From the NCBI RefSeq assembly GCF_040833995.1, contig NZ_CP162137.1:2836001-2900000 (forward strand): a DNA stretch of 64,000 nucleotides, in the 5' to 3' direction. Position 1 is the first letter of the stretch. Each line of letters opens with the position of its first letter. This DNA comes from Leptospira sp. WS58.C1. Its GTDB lineage: Bacteria; Spirochaetota; Leptospiria; Leptospirales; Leptospiraceae. Both the position numbers and the translations under genes were made by a program. This document shows positions 19,730-30,109 of the stretch, in pieces. Below the pieces are notes generated by a model that saw nothing but the letters and a program-made list of their open reading frames with translations, searched no databases and was not told the DNA's origin.

Positions 19730-21013
19730 CTAGGAAAGAAGTTCTTTGATCTTTAGGATATTCTCTTCCGAAATCGACTTAATCCTTTTATTCGATTTTA
19801 AAATTTGGGAAGAGATCGTTTTCCTCTTTTTATACATTGCTAAAATAGAATCTTGTAACTGTTCAATATTCAAAGTTTCGATAGGATGGACCCAATCTTC
19901 CAATCCGAATTCCCTCATAATTCCGGGAGTTTTATGACTATAGGAAATTGCAATTATAGGAATTCCGACGGAAAGAGCTCCGATATTCGCATGCATTCTC
20001 GCTCCGACAAATATATCAAACAGCGAAATGATCTTCTTAATCTCTTCCGGTCTGTGATTTCCGGACAATACGAACCCGGATTTTTTGTTTTTCATTTTAG
20101 AAAATATTCTTTTCGAAAGATTCCGATCGTCCTTAGTTTCTGAGGGTCCAGTTACATGGCTTATAAAAACAACGAAAACTTGATCCGTTTCGATCAATCT
20201 ATCCAGCATAGAAGCAAATTCGTTTTCGAATCGACCGTTACGATCAGATCTCGCATCATATTTTCTTTGAACAATATCGCTTACGGAAACCCCTAGGATA
20301 ATACGATTTTTAGGAAGAGAGAGTCCCTCCGACCTTAATATCTCATTTACTTTCTCCGCAGATGATGGCTCCAGCAAAAAAGCGACGTCCGCAGTCTTAG
20401 TCAGCTTTGAATCGGTAAACCCGAAACGTCTCATATAATCGTACGAAATAGATTCCCTAACCGTAATCAGAGAGACTTTTGAAAAAATATATCTAGCCAA
20501 AAAAAGAGTAAGCTTAAAAGGACCGATCGATTGGGCGCAAAGAAAAACCTTCCTTCCGAGAAAGATCGACATCAGGATCGGAATAAAATGCGAATATGCC
20601 ACATGCGGACCGTAATCTTCAGTCAACATATCACCGCTCAAGTCTATGATTAAATCGGAATCTAGGATGGCCTTCCCTTCGTCGGACTGAATTAAAAAGG
20701 AAAATTTTTCTTGGATCAACTTCGGAAAAAGAGAATAAATGAACGCCAAAAATAATTGAATACTTGCTCTAATCAACTTTCTCCTCTGAGAAAACACTAC
20801 TTCGAAATCTGAGTAGAATGTCCTATCAATATGTGGAAATGGAGAAGAGATCCTGACCGTAGCACCTAATTCATTTCGGATCTTATTCGCAACACTTAGC
20901 TCCATGGCTGCATCCCCTTTATTTTCAGAGGAATAAGTCCCGATCAAAAGAACATTAGAATTTTTAAATTCGTTCTTACGCGATCTATTTTGTTTCGGCT
21001 TTGCTTTCTTCAT
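19730..21013 (-). CDS. Polysaccharide pyruvyl transferase family protein
   Basis: The 427-residue protein starts after a basic N-terminus with NVLLIGTYSSENKGDAAM, the nucleotide-sugar-like loop of the pyruvyl transferase family (CsaB/WcaK/EpsO). Later motifs include LSGDMLTEDYG, AQSIGPF, TVRESISYDYM, and the C-terminal GARMHANIGALSVGIPIIAISYS block. Members transfer pyruvate from PEP to hexoses of extracellular polysaccharides as ketals, or act as related glycosyl-group transferases. The enzyme should be cytoplasmic and work on a lipid-linked repeat unit built by the neighbouring glycosyltransferases. Confidence 0.9.
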   Translation of the reverse strand: MKKAKPKQNRSRKNEFKNSNVLLIGTYSSENKGDAAMELSVANKIRNELGATVRISSPFPHIDRTFYSDFEVVFSQRRKLIRASIQLFLAFIYSLFPKLIQEKFSFLIQSDEGKAILDSDLIIDLSGDMLTEDYGPHVAYSHFIPILMSIFLGRKVFLCAQSIGPFKLTLFLARYIFSKVSLITVRESISYDYMRRFGFTDSKLTKTADVAFLLEPSSAEKVNEILRSEGLSLPKNRIILGVSVSDIVQRKYDARSDRNGRFENEFASMLDRLIETDQVFVVFISHVTGPSETKDDRNLSKRIFSKMKNKKSGFVLSGNHRPEEIKKIISLFDIFVGARMHANIGALSVGIPIIAISYSHKTPGIMREFGLEDWVHPIETLNIEQLQDSILAMYKKRKTISSQILKSNKRIKSISEENILKIKELLS

Positions 21014-21046
21014 TTTTTCTCCGCAAATCGAATATAATAAGAACTT

Positions 21047-22186
21047 CTATTTTCTTATTACTAATTGGGAATGAAATTCCAAAACTTTTGAGGTCATACT
21101 TTCCCAAGTAAAACTTTTTTTGAAGTCCCGGATCGCCGGTTTCATCTTTTCCAAAGACTTTCTGGAAAGAGAGGCAATCTTCTTAGCTATTAGATCCGAA
21201 TTACCTGCTTCGATCAAAAAACCGGTCTTACCTTCTATTACCATATCCAAAAAACCTCCGACCCGAGTCGCCAATATCGGTTTTTCGAAATGATATGCAA
21301 TGGTTGCCACTCCGCTACCAGTTGCGGAACGATAAGGTAATACGACAAGATCCGAACGTTGAAAAAATTCAGATACGGAAACCTCATCGGTATATTCCAA
21401 ATGAAATTCGACATTCTTTAGCCCCAATCCCCTGGAATAGGAGATCAATTCGTTAGGATCTTTCCAAGATTCTCCGACTACCGTTAAATGGATTTCGGGG
21501 TCATTCAACTTCGCCAAAGCTTCCAACAAAAGATCTAATCCTTTGTATGGACGTATAAATCCGAAAAAAAGAAGCTCCAACTTTCCTTTTGCCTTGAGAC
21601 GTTTTTTAGGATCCGGGAATTGCTGATATATCGGATGCGGATTTTGTAATACAATTTTGTCAGGAAACATTGAAGTTAATATTGCCTTCTGTTCGGAGCT
21701 ATGGACCAAATACCCATCCGCGTTTCTAATTAATATTTTCGTAATAAACTTCTTTAAGGATCCCGAATCATGATCGAACAAATTATGGCACAAAAAAACG
21801 GTCTTAATTCCTTTTTTCCGCAAGCGAGAGGAGATAAAGGAAAAACCAGGCGACCAAAATAAAGTCCACCAAGAAAGTATCGCTATTTCACATCCGTAAT
21901 CTACCACTAAGTTCACAGCTTTAAGTAGAGAGAATGGATTTAATGCATCGAGAATATAATAGACCTTTTGGATTAATTTTCCTTTATAAAAGGGGTCCAA
22001 ATCGGTTTTGCCCGGATACAAAAGACGAGGGTATTGTTTTTGAAAGGAGATTGTGAGCAGATCGGATTTCTTCTCTAATACCCTCTGAAGTTGAAATGTA
22101 TACTGAGATATACCTCCTCTAAAAGGAGGCATTGGACCGAATAAGGCGATCTTAGGTTTTTCTCGATTAGCCTTTTTCGTATTCAT
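21047..22186 (-). CDS. GT4-family glycosyltransferase (GT-B fold)
   Basis: The 379-residue protein has the two Rossmann halves of a GT-B enzyme. The N-terminal GPMPPFRGGISQYTFQL loop binds the acceptor side. The C-terminal half has LFFGFIRPYKGLDLLLEAL and the donor-binding E-x7-E-like segment LPYRSATGSGVATIAYHFEKPI. These fit family GT4. The start is taken at ATG 22186; a TTG two codons upstream is also possible. It adds a sugar to the glycan made by this cluster; donor and acceptor are unknown. Confidence 0.9.
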   Translation of the reverse strand: MNTKKANREKPKIALFGPMPPFRGGISQYTFQLQRVLEKKSDLLTISFQKQYPRLLYPGKTDLDPFYKGKLIQKVYYILDALNPFSLLKAVNLVVDYGCEIAILSWWTLFWSPGFSFISSRLRKKGIKTVFLCHNLFDHDSGSLKKFITKILIRNADGYLVHSSEQKAILTSMFPDKIVLQNPHPIYQQFPDPKKRLKAKGKLELLFFGFIRPYKGLDLLLEALAKLNDPEIHLTVVGESWKDPNELISYSRGLGLKNVEFHLEYTDEVSVSEFFQRSDLVVLPYRSATGSGVATIAYHFEKPILATRVGGFLDMVIEGKTGFLIEAGNSDLIAKKIASLSRKSLEKMKPAIRDFKKSFTWESMTSKVLEFHSQLVIRK

Positions 22187-22279
22187 TTTCAAAAACCAAT
22201 TTCAGATTATTCGAATATTATTAATATTGTGAACTTTTTTATCTCACGGGGCTGATCGGAATATAAAACCCGTCTACTT

Positions 22280-23245
22280 TTATATTTTTCTATTCTTTAG
22301 TTGAGAAGAAGGCAAAAAAGTTCTCTTCTTCTCATAATACAAAATTTCTTCGTTCAATTTCCTATTCATACCGACCAAAAACGCCAGTATCGCGGAAACC
22401 AAAAACAGACCGGAAATAATCACTAACACAACTGCAAACAATAAAGACTGCACATTTCCTTTACCTATTCCCAAAAAGAAAAAGACCAAGAATCGGATCG
22501 CAATCGCTAATGCAGGAACAAACGAAGCAACAGCCAAGACCCCAAAAAATTGAAATGGTCTGTATATGATCAATAATCTTACCAAAGAAGTACCGGACTT
22601 CCACATATGCTGGAATATATTTTTAAATAACCTAGACTTTCTGGTAGGAGGATTCGTACGGATCGGAACGGAAGAAACAGTCAGATCCATTTTGACTGCT
22701 TGCACAATTGTATCCAAAACGTAAGAAAACTTAGTGGTTACATTTAGTCTTAATAGACTTTCTCTAGAATAAGCCCGGAAGCCGGAGACAGTATCCGGAA
22801 TATCGGTCCCGATCAGATTTCGAACGATTAGATTCCCGAACCATTGTAGAGTTTTCTTTAATGGAGAAAAATGTTCCACCTTCCAAGGCACTCTGTTCCC
22901 GATCACTATGTCCACGGAACTTGTCATGACCGGAGCAATCAGATCAGGAATATAAGAAGAAGGATATTGATTATCCGCATCCGTGTTTACGAAAATATCC
23001 GCACCACTTTCCAGAGCAGCCTCCACTCCGGATTTGAATGCTCTTCCCAGTCCTAAGTTTTTTTTGTGGGAAATTATTTTACACCCGTAAGAAGCTGCAA
23101 TCTCCGAAGTGCGATCCGTAGAACCGTCATCCACGATCTGGACTTCTATCGTTTTGATTCCTGGGATCTTTTTAGGGATCTCGGCAAGTACCGCAGAAAG
23201 AGTTTTTTCCTCATTATAGCAAGGTATATTGATTACTAACTTCAT
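22280..23245 (-). CDS. GT2 polyprenyl/dolichyl-phosphate sugar synthase with C-terminal TM pair
   Basis: The 321-residue protein has a GT-A fold: INIPCYNEE at the start, IVDDGSTDRT, GLGRAFKSGVEAAL, and FVNTDADNQY for the DxD metal site near residue 95. A KTNPPTRKSRLFK-type tail and two C-terminal membrane helices follow, as in dolichyl-phosphate mannose synthases and ArnC/GtrB-type enzymes. It probably loads a sugar onto undecaprenyl phosphate for use outside the inner membrane. The start is taken at ATG 23245, not the TTG five codons earlier. Confidence 0.9.
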   Translation of the reverse strand: MKLVINIPCYNEEKTLSAVLAEIPKKIPGIKTIEVQIVDDGSTDRTSEIAASYGCKIISHKKNLGLGRAFKSGVEAALESGADIFVNTDADNQYPSSYIPDLIAPVMTSSVDIVIGNRVPWKVEHFSPLKKTLQWFGNLIVRNLIGTDIPDTVSGFRAYSRESLLRLNVTTKFSYVLDTIVQAVKMDLTVSSVPIRTNPPTRKSRLFKNIFQHMWKSGTSLVRLLIIYRPFQFFGVLAVASFVPALAIAIRFLVFFFLGIGKGNVQSLLFAVVLVIISGLFLVSAILAFLVGMNRKLNEEILYYEKKRTFLPSSQLKNRKI

Positions 23246-23376
23246 TCTACTACTCGTCAAAATGGTGGATTTTCAAGATTCGTCCAATACTTTTTGAAAT
23301 GATCCGATTTAGAAAAAGAACATATCACTGTTATTTGTATTTATGAATAAACACATTAGAAATTCGAAAATCGAAT

Positions 23377-24771
23377 TCAAGACTTCAAAAGTCCAAGTCC
23401 CCAATCCCGAACATTCCCCGCTCCTAAACTTACGAATACGTCTCCGGGGCTAAGTATTTCCTTCAGGACGGATAGATCCGCTCCAAGATTACCCGAAAGG
23501 ATTTTAGGCCGTATCTTCATTTTGTCCGCGATAAGTTCGGAAGAGACTCCCGGGATAGGATCTTCTCCAGCGGAATAAATGGGAAGAAGTAGAACTGTTT
23601 CCACTCGGTCCAAACTTTTGGCGAAGTCCTCGTATAAGTTTTTAGTCCGAGTATATCTATGAGGCTGAAATAGGATCACAGGCTTTCCCCTTCCTCCGGA
23701 TAACTCTCGGACAGAAGAAAGCACTGCTTGGACCTCGGTGGGATGATGCCCATAATCATCGTAAATATCCACACCATTTTTATTTCCGATATATTCCAGC
23801 CTGCGTTTCACTCCGGCATATCCGGAAACCGACTTGGCTGCTTTTTCAGGATCCGCTCCTATAGAATAAGCCGCAAGTACTCCAGCCAATGAATTCGTAA
23901 GATAATGTTTTCCGGGAAATCGGGAACTGATCTCGAATTCCCTTCCATTCAGGAAGAAGGTCAGTTTCTTATTTTCTATTTTATAATGTACTAAATTTTG
24001 AAAGTCGGCCGCTTTAACATTGGTATTATAGGAAGAAAAGCCGAATATTTTGGATTTATCTTGCACCAGTTCCAAACAATCCGTTATACCCGGATCATCC
24101 AGATCTAAAACGACCGTTTGTGTTCCGGAAGAAATAAATCGGGAGAATGCTTCCAATAATTTCTCACGGGTATGATAAAAGTCCAGATGATCCTCGTCTA
24201 TATTCGTAAGGATACGCACTTGGGCCTTATGATTTAAGAATGTTCCGTCGGATTCGTCCGACTCAAAGACCCCAAACTTACCGGCGGAAAATCTTCCACC
24301 TACTCCATTCAAAAAGGAAACATCCCCACCTACCATTACGGAAGGGGAATATCCCAGATCATCGAGTATATGGGCGGTCATCGCAGTCGTTGTAGTCTTT
24401 CCATGAGAACCGCCGACCGCTATACAAGTCAAATCTTCAAAACAGAGATGCAAAACTTCGGATCTATGAAAGAATCGGACCCCTTTTTGCCTAAAGAAGG
24501 AAGCAATAGGATGGGAATCCAATCGGATAGCGGAAGAATAAATTACGGAGTCGTATTCAATATTTTCTCCAAGATCGGAAAGTTTGGAGAAAATTTTTAC
24601 ACCCTTCTTCTCTAAGTTTTCGGTGACCTGACTTTTTTTTCCGTCATAACCGGAAACTTCGAAACCTGCATCCGCCAATATATGGGCGAGACTAGACATG
24701 CCGGAGCCGCCGATGCCGAGGAAAAAAGGTTTGGAAAATCCCAGTCTTTTTTGGATGGACCCGCTTTCCAT
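23377..24771 (-). CDS. murC: UDP-N-acetylmuramate--L-alanine ligase (MurC)
   Basis: MurC adds L-Ala to UDP-MurNAc. The 464-residue protein starts with FLGIGGSGMSSLAHIL, has the ATP loop GGSHGKTTTTAM (about residue 118), the ESDESDGTFL and NIDEDHLDFY segments and the C-terminal DDYGHHPTEVQA motif. The ATG overlaps the murG stop by 1 nt (TAATG). It is the last gene of the dcw run. A small hairpin (23362-23376) with a 6-bp stem lies right after the stop. Confidence 0.96.
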   Translation of the reverse strand: MESGSIQKRLGFSKPFFLGIGGSGMSSLAHILADAGFEVSGYDGKKSQVTENLEKKGVKIFSKLSDLGENIEYDSVIYSSAIRLDSHPIASFFRQKGVRFFHRSEVLHLCFEDLTCIAVGGSHGKTTTTAMTAHILDDLGYSPSVMVGGDVSFLNGVGGRFSAGKFGVFESDESDGTFLNHKAQVRILTNIDEDHLDFYHTREKLLEAFSRFISSGTQTVVLDLDDPGITDCLELVQDKSKIFGFSSYNTNVKAADFQNLVHYKIENKKLTFFLNGREFEISSRFPGKHYLTNSLAGVLAAYSIGADPEKAAKSVSGYAGVKRRLEYIGNKNGVDIYDDYGHHPTEVQAVLSSVRELSGGRGKPVILFQPHRYTRTKNLYEDFAKSLDRVETVLLLPIYSAGEDPIPGVSSELIADKMKIRPKILSGNLGADLSVLKEILSPGDVFVSLGAGNVRDWGLGLLKS

Positions 24772-25847
24772 TATTTCGTATTTTCGAAAAAGAAACCTAC
24801 CGTTTCAGTAGAGGCTTCTACATGAGAACATTCTAATGATCTAATAGACATTTCATTTAATAGTTCCGGCTTCTGAGCAAATCCGTCCAAGATGCGGAAA
24901 AGTTTGCTTTCGTCCTCATCCCGTTGCTCGAGCAAGGCTGCTGCACCGTTCGCTTCCATGTATTTCGCATTCGCTGTTTGATGATCGTCTTTTGCGAAAG
25001 GATATGGGATCAAGATCATAGGGAGAGCGTAAGCGGCACATTCGGAAAGGACCCCGGAACCGGACCGAGCGATGACCAGGTTAGCCCAGTCGTAATGTTC
25101 CGCCATATTATCCGAATAAGAGATCAGGTCCGCATCCTTTGTCTTTTTAGAAACCTCGTCGTATAACGCGGTCCCCGTCAACATCCTAAAACGGAACCTT
25201 TCCTGGATCATTTCGTGTTTCATCAGGTTGACTACCATATTATTGATCTGTCTTGCTCCCTGAGAACCGCCCATTACTAAAACGTTAAATTGTTTTTTCT
25301 TTTTAGGATCCCATTTTTCGCTAAACTTTAAAGCAAGTTTAGGGACCGTTTTGGATCTTAAAGGATTTCCTAATATTTCCCAACTACAGGAAATCTTTGT
25401 GTCCTTTGGAGGAAAACTAAAGGACACCTTATCCGCAAATCTGAAAAATATCCGGTTCACTTTTCCAGGGATACAATTCTGTTCGCATAAATACAATTTT
25501 TTGCCGAAGATCACCGCGTATAAGAGTGCCGGAACGCTGGAATATCCGCCCATCCCGATCACAGCGTCCACACCTAGTTGCCTGAACTTGATCCAGGATC
25601 GGACAAGTTGGAATATATATCGAAAAGGTAATAAAAGAAAATTTCCGGAAAGAGAGGGAGTATTATGCCAGACTACTTCGCAAGGAGCTTGTTTTAAATC
25701 CGGATTATCCTTGTTTCGGATCAAAGAATGTAGAAAAACGTTAGAGATCCCTAAGGAATCTTTTCGGTCCACAAGACTTTCCGCAAGCGCAACCCCTGGG
25801 GAAATATGGCCTCCGGTCCCTCCGGCTGCGATTAAAACCGATCTCAT
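24771..25847 (-). CDS. murG: UDP-GlcNAc:lipid I GlcNAc transferase (MurG)
   Basis: MurG converts lipid I to lipid II on the inner face of the membrane. The 358-residue GT-B protein has the Gly-rich [15 protein letters not shown] loop at the N-terminus, [12 protein letters not shown], the [10 protein letters not shown] motif near residue 195 and the donor site [21 protein letters not shown]. The start overlaps ftsW by 4 nt. Length and motifs are standard. Confidence 0.96.
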   Translation of the reverse strand: MRSVLIAAGGTGGHISPGVALAESLVDRKDSLGISNVFLHSLIRNKDNPDLKQAPCEVVWHNTPSLSGNFLLLPFRYIFQLVRSWIKFRQLGVDAVIGMGGYSSVPALLYAVIFGKKLYLCEQNCIPGKVNRIFFRFADKVSFSFPPKDTKISCSWEILGNPLRSKTVPKLALKFSEKWDPKKKKQFNVLVMGGSQGARQINNMVVNLMKHEMIQERFRFRMLTGTALYDEVSKKTKDADLISYSDNMAEHYDWANLVIARSGSGVLSECAAYALPMILIPYPFAKDDHQTANAKYMEANGAAALLEQRDEDESKLFRILDGFAQKPELLNEMSIRSLECSHVEASTETVGFFFENTK

Positions 25848-26995
25848 ACGCCTATGTTTTCTTTTCTAGTTATATTGACAAGAATTCCGAAGGCCGCCAA
25901 AACCACGAGAAGGGAAGATCCTCCATAGCTCATAAACGGCAAGCTGATCCCTGTGATCGGAAAAAGACCGGTGACCACATAACTATTAATAACGAACTGG
26001 GTCCCTAAAATAAACAATAGGCCCGCTCCCAAATAAAAACCGAACGGATCATCTACTCTTTTGAGAAGAACATACACTCTGGAAAGAAGAACCATAACCA
26101 AAGTAAAGAAGAATAAAAATCCTATAAATCCGAAGTCTTCCACATAGGTGGCAAGAACGAAGTCAGTATGACTATAGGTTAGATATCTATGGGCATATCC
26201 GCTGGCCAACTTATTTCCAAACCAGCCTCCGTCCAAAAAGGCCCTAAAAGAAGTCACTAATTGGTGACCCTCATCGTAACGAAAGCGGTATGGATCCAAC
26301 CAAACTTCCATTCTTTTCCTTCTATAACCTACTTGGCTGATAAGAAGATACGCTAAAGGAAGAGATACCAAACCTACAAGAAGAAGGTTACGGACGGGAA
26401 ATCCGAATAAAAATACGAAAGCAATCACAACGAATAGAATTTCCATCGTGGTCCCGAATGCGGGCTCCGCTAAGATCAAAATCAGGACAGAGAGTAATAG
26501 TAACGCAGGAATAATAAATCTTTTAGGATCTCGATTCTCTTTTAATTTTAGTTTTACCATGAGAGAAGATAAATAAACTACCACCGCCAATTTAGCGATC
26601 TCGGAAGGTTGTAATTGGTAAGGTCCGATCCCGATCCATCTATGGAAGTTCCTTCCATAATAAGTCCCGACCGACTTTCCAATGCCTGGAATAAAAACTA
26701 AGACCAAAAGAAGAATGCTGATTATAATCCCGCCTAACGCGAATTTTTCCAAACGTTTGTAAGGAAAATTCGCAAAGAAGAAAAAAACCACAAGACCGAT
26801 AACGGCCCAGACCAATTGTTTTTTTAAAAAATACTCCGAGTCTTGGAATTCTCTCCATGCTGTGACTGAGGAACTGGAATACATCACACATATTCCGAAG
26901 AGTAAAAGAAAGAACACGGATCCTACTAGGACCAGATCGAAAGGGGAATCGGGAGATTCCCAAAAATCTTTGAACTTTCTCCCGAGCGCCTTCAT
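25844..26995 (-). CDS. ftsW: SEDS-family cell division protein (FtsW)
   Basis: FtsW is the septal peptidoglycan glycosyltransferase of the SEDS family and works with a class B PBP. The 383-residue protein has about ten membrane segments, the conserved [14 protein letters not shown] region near residue 130, the periplasmic [18 protein letters not shown] loop and the C-terminal [15 protein letters not shown] block. It lies between mraY and murG, with 4-nt overlaps on both sides, which favours FtsW over RodA. Confidence 0.93.
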   Translation of the reverse strand: MKALGRKFKDFWESPDSPFDLVLVGSVFFLLLFGICVMYSSSSVTAWREFQDSEYFLKKQLVWAVIGLVVFFFFANFPYKRLEKFALGGIIISILLLVLVFIPGIGKSVGTYYGRNFHRWIGIGPYQLQPSEIAKLAVVVYLSSLMVKLKLKENRDPKRFIIPALLLLSVLILILAEPAFGTTMEILFVVIAFVFLFGFPVRNLLLVGLVSLPLAYLLISQVGYRRKRMEVWLDPYRFRYDEGHQLVTSFRAFLDGGWFGNKLASGYAHRYLTYSHTDFVLATYVEDFGFIGFLFFFTLVMVLLSRVYVLLKRVDDPFGFYLGAGLLFILGTQFVINSYVVTGLFPITGISLPFMSYGGSSLLVVLAAFGILVNITRKENIGV

Positions 26996-28104
26996 TGTAT
27001 TTTCAAACTAGATAAGGAGATGATCGCTAAAATAATGGCTGCTATCCAGAAGCGGATGACCACTTTTGTTTCAGGCACCCCTCCCAATTCAAAATGGTGA
27101 TGTAATGGAGCCATTCTAAAAATCCTTTTTTGAGTCAGCTTAAAAGAACCGACTTGTAGGATCACAGACAAGGATTCTGCGACAAAAATCCCGCCTAAAA
27201 TAATAAGTAGGATCTCCTTTTTTAACATTACGCAGGTGAGCCCGATGGTGGCTCCTAAAAATAAGGACCCGGTATCTCCCATAAAAACCTGGGCAGGATG
27301 ACTATTGAACCAAAGAAACCCGATCAATGCTCCCGTCAATGCTGCAAGGAAAACACTGTATTCATGCGCATGAGGAAGATAAGGAATATTCAAATAATTT
27401 GCAGCGACAGGTGTTCCGGAAACGTATGCTATCAACCCGAGAGTTCCGACAACAATCCCTGCGGTCCCGCCGGCAAGACCGTCCAAACCGTCGGTCAGAT
27501 TGACTCCATGAGAAGATCCTAATATTACTAAAATCGAAAACGGGATCGCGAAATATCCCCAAGACAGGATCGGCCCTTTCACGAAAGGTAAGAATAGATC
27601 CGTCAAATGGAATAGGATCTTACCTGTAGTACCTTTCGGAGCCTCTCCCGTAGAATACAAAAAAACTCCGCAAAAGATCGCGGCTAAAACCACCGAAGCG
27701 GCAAACTTAGTGCGGGCTCTCATTCCACCCTTGATCTTTTTTACCGACTTCATATAATCGTCGATAAATCCTAAGGTAGCGAATGAAATAGAACAAATTA
27801 GTAAGAGAAGAACATTCGAATTTCTTAAATTTCCCCAAAGTAAAACGGATACAACCAAAGCGGATACGATCATAAGACCGCCCATTGTAGGAGTCCCCGA
27901 CTTGGAGCTATGAGATTTCGGTCCGTCGTCCCGTACACTTTCCCTGAATTTTAATCCGTGTAAAAAATCGATCACCCTTCCCCCGAACCAAAAAGTCAGG
28001 AACATGGAAGTTAATCCGGCCATCAAGGCCCGAACGGTTACATAGCTGAAAAGCCTTAAGGAATCTAGATCTTGGAAAAATCTTTCGTATAAAAAATAAA
28101 ACAT
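26992..28104 (-). CDS. mraY: Phospho-MurNAc-pentapeptide translocase (MraY)
   Basis: MraY links phospho-MurNAc-pentapeptide to undecaprenyl phosphate, giving lipid I. The 370-residue integral membrane protein shows [11 protein letters not shown], the FIDDYMK aspartate motif near residue 115, [12 protein letters not shown] and MAPLHHHFE near the C-terminus. It overlaps ftsW by 4 nt. The 168 nt between it and murE is the largest break in this cluster; it may hold an internal promoter, though no clear one was seen. Confidence 0.96.
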   Translation of the reverse strand: MFYFLYERFFQDLDSLRLFSYVTVRALMAGLTSMFLTFWFGGRVIDFLHGLKFRESVRDDGPKSHSSKSGTPTMGGLMIVSALVVSVLLWGNLRNSNVLLLLICSISFATLGFIDDYMKSVKKIKGGMRARTKFAASVVLAAIFCGVFLYSTGEAPKGTTGKILFHLTDLFLPFVKGPILSWGYFAIPFSILVILGSSHGVNLTDGLDGLAGGTAGIVVGTLGLIAYVSGTPVAANYLNIPYLPHAHEYSVFLAALTGALIGFLWFNSHPAQVFMGDTGSLFLGATIGLTCVMLKKEILLIILGGIFVAESLSVILQVGSFKLTQKRIFRMAPLHHHFELGGVPETKVVIRFWIAAIILAIISLSSLKIQ

Positions 28105-28272
28105 ATCGTTTCTAGGAAGACAGATTCATCCGTGCAGAATACGAGTAAACGTAAAAAAGGAAATCTTCTTCTCCGACTTAATTATCGACGTAAGTCCGGA
28201 TCTGGGCCATTTTTTTTGGATCTGGAAATTTATATCTAGCATACCGCGCCCGAGACTTCAGGAGGATTGTGA

Positions 28273-29772
28273 TTATTGATGGAAGGAACCGAATGCCTTT
28301 TGGATCTCTTGCCCGTCGTCAAAATACCTTTTATCCCTACCTATGATCTGGTAGTCTTCATGTCCTTTTCCGGCTACAAGAAGACAGCCGCCTTCTTTCA
28401 AGTGGGAGATCCCGTATAGAATGGCTTTTGCTCGATCCACTTCTCTGAGCATTGGGGAGTATCCGGAGGAAAAACCTGCTTGTATATCATCCAAGATACT
28501 TTCCGGATCTTCCGTTCTTGGGTTATCGGAAGTGAGAATCACCTTGTCTGCAAGTTCTTGAGCGATCTTCGCCATTTTAGGACGTTTGCTCTTGTCCCTA
28601 TCCCCACCACATCCGAAAAGTGCGATCAGTTCTTTCGGTTTCGATTCTCGGATACTTTTCAAAATATTTTCCAGGGCATCCGGAGTATGAGCATAATCCA
28701 CGACCGCCATTTTGGACCTATCCTTACTATAGTAGATCTGAAATCTTCCCGGAATCTGAGGAATACTTTCCAAAGCGGATAGAAGGGATCTTTTATCCCA
28801 ACCCAATCCCAGTGCGGTCACAAATGCAAGCGCGGTGTTCCTTACATTAAAACCGCCAAGAAGATTTGTGGTAATCTTCGTATCTCCGCCCCAAACCTCG
28901 GAAAGACGGATCAGGTAAGAAGTTTTTTCCAAGGAGAATGATTCGGAATGGATCTCGAATTCTCCTGAATTTCTACCGAGGGAGAAAAGTTTTAGGGCCG
29001 GAGAAGAAACCTCCACTGTGGATTTAAAATCTTTTCCACCGGGAGCATCCGAATCTATAACACCGAAAGTTTCCGGATAGGAAGCTACGGAAGAAAACAG
29101 AAGCGCCTTACTTTTTAGATAATCTTCCATATCCGGATGAAAATCCAAATGATCTTGAGTGAGATTAGAAAATACTCCTGCCTTAAATTGGACCCCGTTG
29201 GTTCTTCCGAGTTTTAAACCGTGAGAACTCGCCTCCATAAAAACATATTCCACTCCCGAATCGTACATTTCTTTCAGAATGGCTTGAAGGCTACTTGGAT
29301 CCGGAGTGGTGTATCCTGTGTCGGATAATATACCCTTAAATTTTACGCCTGTGGTTCCTATGATCCCGCAGGATTTTCCCTGAGATTCTCCCAAGTAAGC
29401 TAAGATATGAGTTAAGGAAGTTTTACCGTTAGTCCCTGTTACTCCTATCACTTTTAGTTTGGAAGAGGGATTATCTAAAATAATAGAAGCGATCGGACCG
29501 GCTAAACTTTCCGGGTCCAGATCAGTTCTAAGAACGATCTTGTTTTCTAATTTCGGAATTTGTAATTTAGATCCTATTAATATATATTTAGAGGAAGCGG
29601 CCTTGGCGTATTCTGCTCCCTTATCTCCCGAAGAATCGGGGAGACAAAATAGGTCATTCGGTCCTAACTTTCTGGAATCAGTGCGGACAAATTCAATCTT
29701 ATCGTCGGAAGTATAAGAACCTGAAATTAATTTAATATTCGGAAAAAGATCAAGGAGCTCTGAAAGTTTCAA
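28273..29772 (-). CDS. murE: UDP-MurNAc-tripeptide synthetase (MurE), meso-DAP type
   Basis: MurE adds the third stem residue. The 499-residue protein has the ATP loop GVTGTNGKTSLTHIL (about residue 110) and, near residue 410, the DNPRTEDP motif, whose Asn/Arg pair in known enzymes selects meso-diaminopimelate over lysine. It starts inside the end of the ftsL-like gene, a 23-nt overlap. The gene normally between ftsL and murE (ftsI) is absent here. Confidence 0.96.
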   Translation of the reverse strand: MKLSELLDLFPNIKLISGSYTSDDKIEFVRTDSRKLGPNDLFCLPDSSGDKGAEYAKAASSKYILIGSKLQIPKLENKIVLRTDLDPESLAGPIASIILDNPSSKLKVIGVTGTNGKTSLTHILAYLGESQGKSCGIIGTTGVKFKGILSDTGYTTPDPSSLQAILKEMYDSGVEYVFMEASSHGLKLGRTNGVQFKAGVFSNLTQDHLDFHPDMEDYLKSKALLFSSVASYPETFGVIDSDAPGGKDFKSTVEVSSPALKLFSLGRNSGEFEIHSESFSLEKTSYLIRLSEVWGGDTKITTNLLGGFNVRNTALAFVTALGLGWDKRSLLSALESIPQIPGRFQIYYSKDRSKMAVVDYAHTPDALENILKSIRESKPKELIALFGCGGDRDKSKRPKMAKIAQELADKVILTSDNPRTEDPESILDDIQAGFSSGYSPMLREVDRAKAILYGISHLKEGGCLLVAGKGHEDYQIIGRDKRYFDDGQEIQKAFGSFHQ

Positions 29773-30109
29773 GTTCCGCCTCGTTTCTTTCCGGAGGAAG
29801 AGTCACGGTAATAATACGATCACCTACAGTGATCGGCAAATAATGATAAGTTTTACGATATAAAGCTTCTATCCTACGTGCAGAAGTATAAGTCGCCATT
29901 CCGATCTTTAAATCGTCATTTTTCTTTAAAAGTTTTTCTTTTTCTTGGGAGGCGATTGATAGTTCTCTGTTTAGTCTAGAAACCTGTACATTCTGCCAAA
30001 CGAATAAAAGTACGATACTAAAAGGGAGTACTATCCAACCGAATATTCGAAACAAAAAACCTAGATCAGGCCAAAGACGGATGGATAAAAATTCGGAAAC
30101 CTTACTCAT
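29750..30109 (-). CDS. ftsL: FtsL-like divisome protein
   Basis: The 119-residue protein has FtsL topology: a short cytoplasmic N-terminus, one membrane helix at about residues 20-40, then a coiled-coil segment (residues 43-70, rich in Glu, Lys and Leu) and a short periplasmic tail. FtsL sequences are poorly conserved; the call rests on topology and on position between rsmH and murE. It overlaps rsmH by 4 nt and murE by 23 nt. It would bridge early and late divisome proteins. Confidence 0.8.
   Translation of the reverse strand: MSKVSEFLSIRLWPDLGFLFRIFGWIVLPFSIVLLFVWQNVQVSRLNRELSIASQEKEKLLKKNDDLKIGMATYTSARRIEALYRKTYHYLPITVGDRIITVTLPPERNEAELETFRAP

Noticed and set aside
12807..23376. The glycan cluster considered as a prophage or transposon island
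   Set aside because: No integrase, transposase, tRNA edge or flanking direct repeat was seen; only composition and content suggest acquisition.
25351..25869. 172-codon frame antisense to murG
   Set aside because: murG is certain; the antisense frame is Ser/Phe/Pro-rich, typical of a shadow.
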